A stretch of 64,000 bases of DNA from Chlorokybus atmophyticus (lineage: Eukaryota > Streptophyta > Chlorokybophyceae > Chlorokybales > Chlorokybaceae). The notes beneath the pieces are model-generated. The model made no database searches, was not told where the DNA came from, and was given only the letters and a program-made list of their open reading frames with translations. The position numbers were made by a program, and so were the translations under genes. Position 1 is the stretch's first letter; every line of letters begins with the position of its first letter. The stretch covers positions 2,470,206 to 2,534,205 of the forward strand of contig RHPI01002069.1 of assembly GCA_009103225.1 (NCBI GenBank), read 5' to 3'. Shown piece by piece: positions 60,696-64,000 of this stretch.

Positions 60696-63600
60696 TTGTA
60701 TATATGTATACACTTACGTAAGTTTGTCACACGAATGCAATGTTGTTCTTTGTGCGGGCATGTACAGTTTTACTCTCCTGCTGCTACTTATCGTCCAATG
60801 TATCGACAGTCAGTACCTACTGTTGCACGACATAGTTTAACTAATGCCTTCATGTCCCATTATACCAAGTGTGATAGTAAATACCACCAATGCCATCGAT
60901 GTAGTCACGGGTCGGAGCGTTTCAGGTACATTGTGTTACACAGCGCAGTGTACACTCGCAAGTTGGTAGAGGCACATCCCATGGTAGTGCAGATGTTGTC
61001 CCTTGTCAACACGTCCATGCTGCATCGCGAATTTTATATAACTCATACAGTTTCACTTCTGGCCAAGTTCAGCAGTTGAATATGATGAACAGTCCGTTTT
61101 ATCACTTGGGATAAATTTACACAGCAGAGCCAACATACCACCTTGTTGCTAGAGTTGTTGAGCGAGCTATTATCGTCCACCACTCTCGTTCAAATATCAG
61201 ACCTTGGTAAAACAACCATTTGGTTGGTTTTGACGGCATTCCCACTATTGGTTCATCTACTATTCGTAGCATTGTATCTCGTGCACACGATCGTATTTTG
61301 TTTAAACACTGCTAGTGAATCAGCATACATACGTTTTAACCACTTTGTTGCCATTTCCTTCGCGCAGTACAGTTGAAGTCATAGTGGACACCATGTTGCG
61401 TGATAGACATATGTCGCTGCGTGAGCCTTGTGTTCCTCTTTTTATACACTTAGATACAGGTGGTGCGTGCAACATTCCTGGTTTAACTGTTGAGTCTGAT
61501 CTGTTTCCCATGTTGTTTCCGCACAATCGTGGGTTCTTCAATGGTAACGTGTACAGATTGTCAGATTATGTCAAGTTCCGTCTCACACAATCGCTCTCAT
61601 TTTTCACATTGTCAAGCCTTATTTGCTATTGATGTACTAAATCCGTCAATCACTTCTCACAGTCAGAAAGTGCCGCGAAGTTGCTGTGGACGCTGATATT
61701 AAATAGTTCCTCAAACAACGACCTACTGCCACAATCAATGTTGCCAAAAATGCTGTACAATGTCGTGTCCTGGTGACATCATTTGATCTCCGAGTTGGCA
61801 TCGACAAAAGTTGAGTGAGGTGCTGTGTTTGGTTGAGCATGGGGATATGCTTCATCTCTTTGTCACCATGACTGCAGATGAAGTGTCAAGTACCAAATTC
61901 TTTGAGATTATTGATTTGCAGAATGTTCTCCACAACGTCTCCACGCAACTCAGTTGACGTGATGCCCCTATGGAGTGCGCACGTTTACTTCATCATCGGT
62001 TCAGCACCGTCTTTGAAGAATATATCATGCAAAAGGATATTCTTGGACGTGTGATGCACTATGTTATCAGGTATGGAACACAACACCGTGGATCTTTGCA
62101 AGCACATGTTATGTTGTGGGTACACCCCGATGATGTTGAATGAGTTTGCAATAAAATCACTGCGTTTATCCCCGGAGATTTTGACCATGCAAATTTGAAA
62201 ATGATTGTACCAGCTGATTCCAAACTGCGAGTCCTTTATGAATATGTTGTACGCAAGCAGATACACAAGTGTTCTAATGTTGGCAGTGGCTGCAGAGCAT
62301 TTAACAACAAGTGCGACATGGGCTTTTCGTATCCCATACACCAAATCGTCGATCTCAGTTCAACACAAAAACGCGCAGGTACGACTATTACAGACCACGC
62401 ACTTGTGACCGCAATGTTGTTCCCACACATCCAGTGCTTTTATCATTGTGGGGTGCTTATTGTAGTGTGTTGCAAGTCACCGACAGTCATTGAAGCAAGT
62501 ATTTAATGAAGTACATAACTGAAATGGAACCTTGTGGCATCGTTGATGATACATTAAACACCAATGCACTCGGTTTGCAAGGATTAACTGCTAACAAGTT
62601 GCGCATATTAAACACAATGTACTTGTCCAAACCCATTGCTCCAGCTAAAGCTGCTTTGATATGTTCCGATATGCACATGTCGTCCAATGTAACATATGGT
62701 GACACGCATTTGCCTAACTATCGTTTTCGCCTAGTGAATAGTCGTGGACAGATAATAATTGTGCATCCCATTCATCGTCATTGTGTCAGGCCTGACGAGG
62801 TGGAAAGAGTAACAATGTACAACTACTTTCGACAGTACATGCACCGAGATGGAGACACTGTTCCACACAACTGTGCGTACTTTGAGAGACAGATTGAATG
62901 CATTCATTTATGAGTTATCTGACCCACGCATTATCAGATTTACGAATTACCATCCTGTACACAGCATTGAGGGGGTTTGTTCCAATTTACTTCTTCATCG
63001 GGTTACTTTTCGTTCTGAAGTTCATTTTATTTCTTTAAACAACCAATCACGTACTTATTATGAAGAATGTGTGTTGCAGGGTTTCATTAACAACACAATC
63101 CGTTGTTGACACATGTCACGCGCTATGCCGAACGTCATCTATACAATGATGTTAAGATTCACCATATGATGAACGCCGTGATGCAGACCACCGATAATGC
63201 TATTGATGCCTTGTCTATGGCCGCAGCTGGTCCAACAGACAGCCAAACTGCATCAGAATCTACCTACCACGCAGTATGTAACAGCAACATCATCCAATCC
63301 TGCATCTCCAGCTTCAACTGTGACAACGGACTCAGATGTATCGCTTGCTATGTTTTAAGGTACATTGAATGTTGAGGAGTTTGCGTTTGCGAACAATATG
63401 TCTTTGACCAGCAAGCCAAAACGCACCGCAAGTAGTAACATCGCAGCACCGGTTGGTCTACATGCAGTATCTGGTTGCCCGAAAGCAGGCAAAACATTTT
63501 TGACCAAATTCATCACTCACAAGTTGCGCGTTGCTGGGATACTTATTTTACTCAATGCTACAACTGGCACTGCGGCTCTGCGGCTGAGCTCATCCGCTTC

Positions 63601-64000
63601 AACTGTACATTGCAACTTCGCAATACCTGTTAACGGTCAGCAACTCCGGTTTGTAATTGCTATGGATGATGCTTACAAACTGTTACATCATTGTCGAGTG
63701 CTTATTATATGACGAGTTTTCCATGATGATATCGCGGTTGTTTGACTTGGTGATGCTGCGCTTACAGCAAGTTCATAGACCAGAATTTCTACAAATCGGC
63801 GTTGTACTGGTTAGTGACCACAAGCAGCTGCCAACGGTTTGTGGACACAAAGTCCAAGACACATCGCAGGCTTGCCACAAATGCCATATTTCTGCATCAC
63901 AGAGGTGGCCATTACGTAGGCAACATGTTCTTTCTGTTTCAGTGCGTCATGCTTCAGACCCTCTGTTTGCTCAATATTTAATTCATAAACGTTCTGGCAT
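60696..64000 (+). pseudogene. Helitron Rep/helicase relic, runs off the window
   Basis: Plus strand with many stops and frameshifts. In order: a Cys/His-rich start (CSLCGHVQFY, CHRC; 60750-60910); the Helitron N-terminal domain (LFPMLFPHNRGFF, near 61505); the Rep domain with HRGSLQAHVMLWVHPDDVE near 62085-62140; KYITEMEP at 62509; MYNYFRQYMHRDGD near 62815; a Pif1-type helicase with Walker A GCPKAGKTFL near 63475; a DEFSMM Walker B near 63710; and VVLVSDHKQLPTV near 63800. The HUH metal site reads Q-A-H. Rolling-circle transposon family is secure; this copy is inactive. Confidence 0.82.

Overview
This is nuclear eukaryotic DNA. Genes are split by short GT-AG introns, the glutamyl-tRNA synthetase starts with an organelle-type transit peptide, and most of the window is transposable-element debris. 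A green alga or related phototroph is the best guess, from the organellar GluRS, the LisH-Nopp140 and the mix of Ty3/gypsy, EnSpm/CACTA-like, pogo, Helitron and LINE elements. No species can be named from the sequence. A short TTAGGG-type interstitial telomere tract is present.

Cellular genes are few. A nine-exon PC-esterase (SGNH) family gene (71-3385, 5' end outside) has introns made of alternating CA/GT/CG sequence. A complete ten-exon organellar glutamyl-tRNA synthetase (43331-40359, minus) sits head-to-head with a complete ten-exon Nopp140/SRP40-type nucleolar phosphoprotein (43777-47237, plus). A three-exon coiled-coil protein (50731-49063, minus) and a two-exon small protein (38814-39422, plus) have no function I can assign.

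Mobile DNA, left to right: a decayed gypsy pol (3650-6480) split by a TRIM array with a 5-bp target duplication; a head-to-head telomere repeat (6986-7027); a LINE relic (about 10980-7690, minus) carrying a solo LTR with its own target duplication; a truncated chromodomain gypsy element (13744-11684, minus); a large gypsy element A (13745-23636); an assembly gap (24986-25067); a zinc-finger/Tudor/cytosine-methyltransferase gene relic (26773-25323, minus); a long gene of an uncharacterised mobile-type family with coiled-coil, PGDWH, DTDV and CXC segments (34823 to about 27100, minus); a pogo-like element with 21-bp inverted repeats and TA target duplication (34971-38287); an AT-rich palindromic island, a 976-bp foldback element, and an EnSpm/CACTA-like element with a nearly 4-kb open transposase gene (56268-60590); and a decayed Helitron running off the right edge.

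The most notable content is element A and its surroundings. Element A encodes gag, protease and then a C5 cytosine DNA methyltransferase between protease and reverse transcriptase, followed by RT, RNase H, integrase and a C-terminal PHD finger. A 3.5-kb internal inversion (about 18686-22189) cuts the methyltransferase in two, so its N-terminal half is on the plus strand and its C-terminal half on the minus strand. The flanking LTR copies are circularly permuted. A second, different methyltransferase lies 2 kb to the right of the element. Two independent methyltransferases, a PHD finger and a Tudor-like domain inside mobile DNA suggest elements that read or write host chromatin marks.
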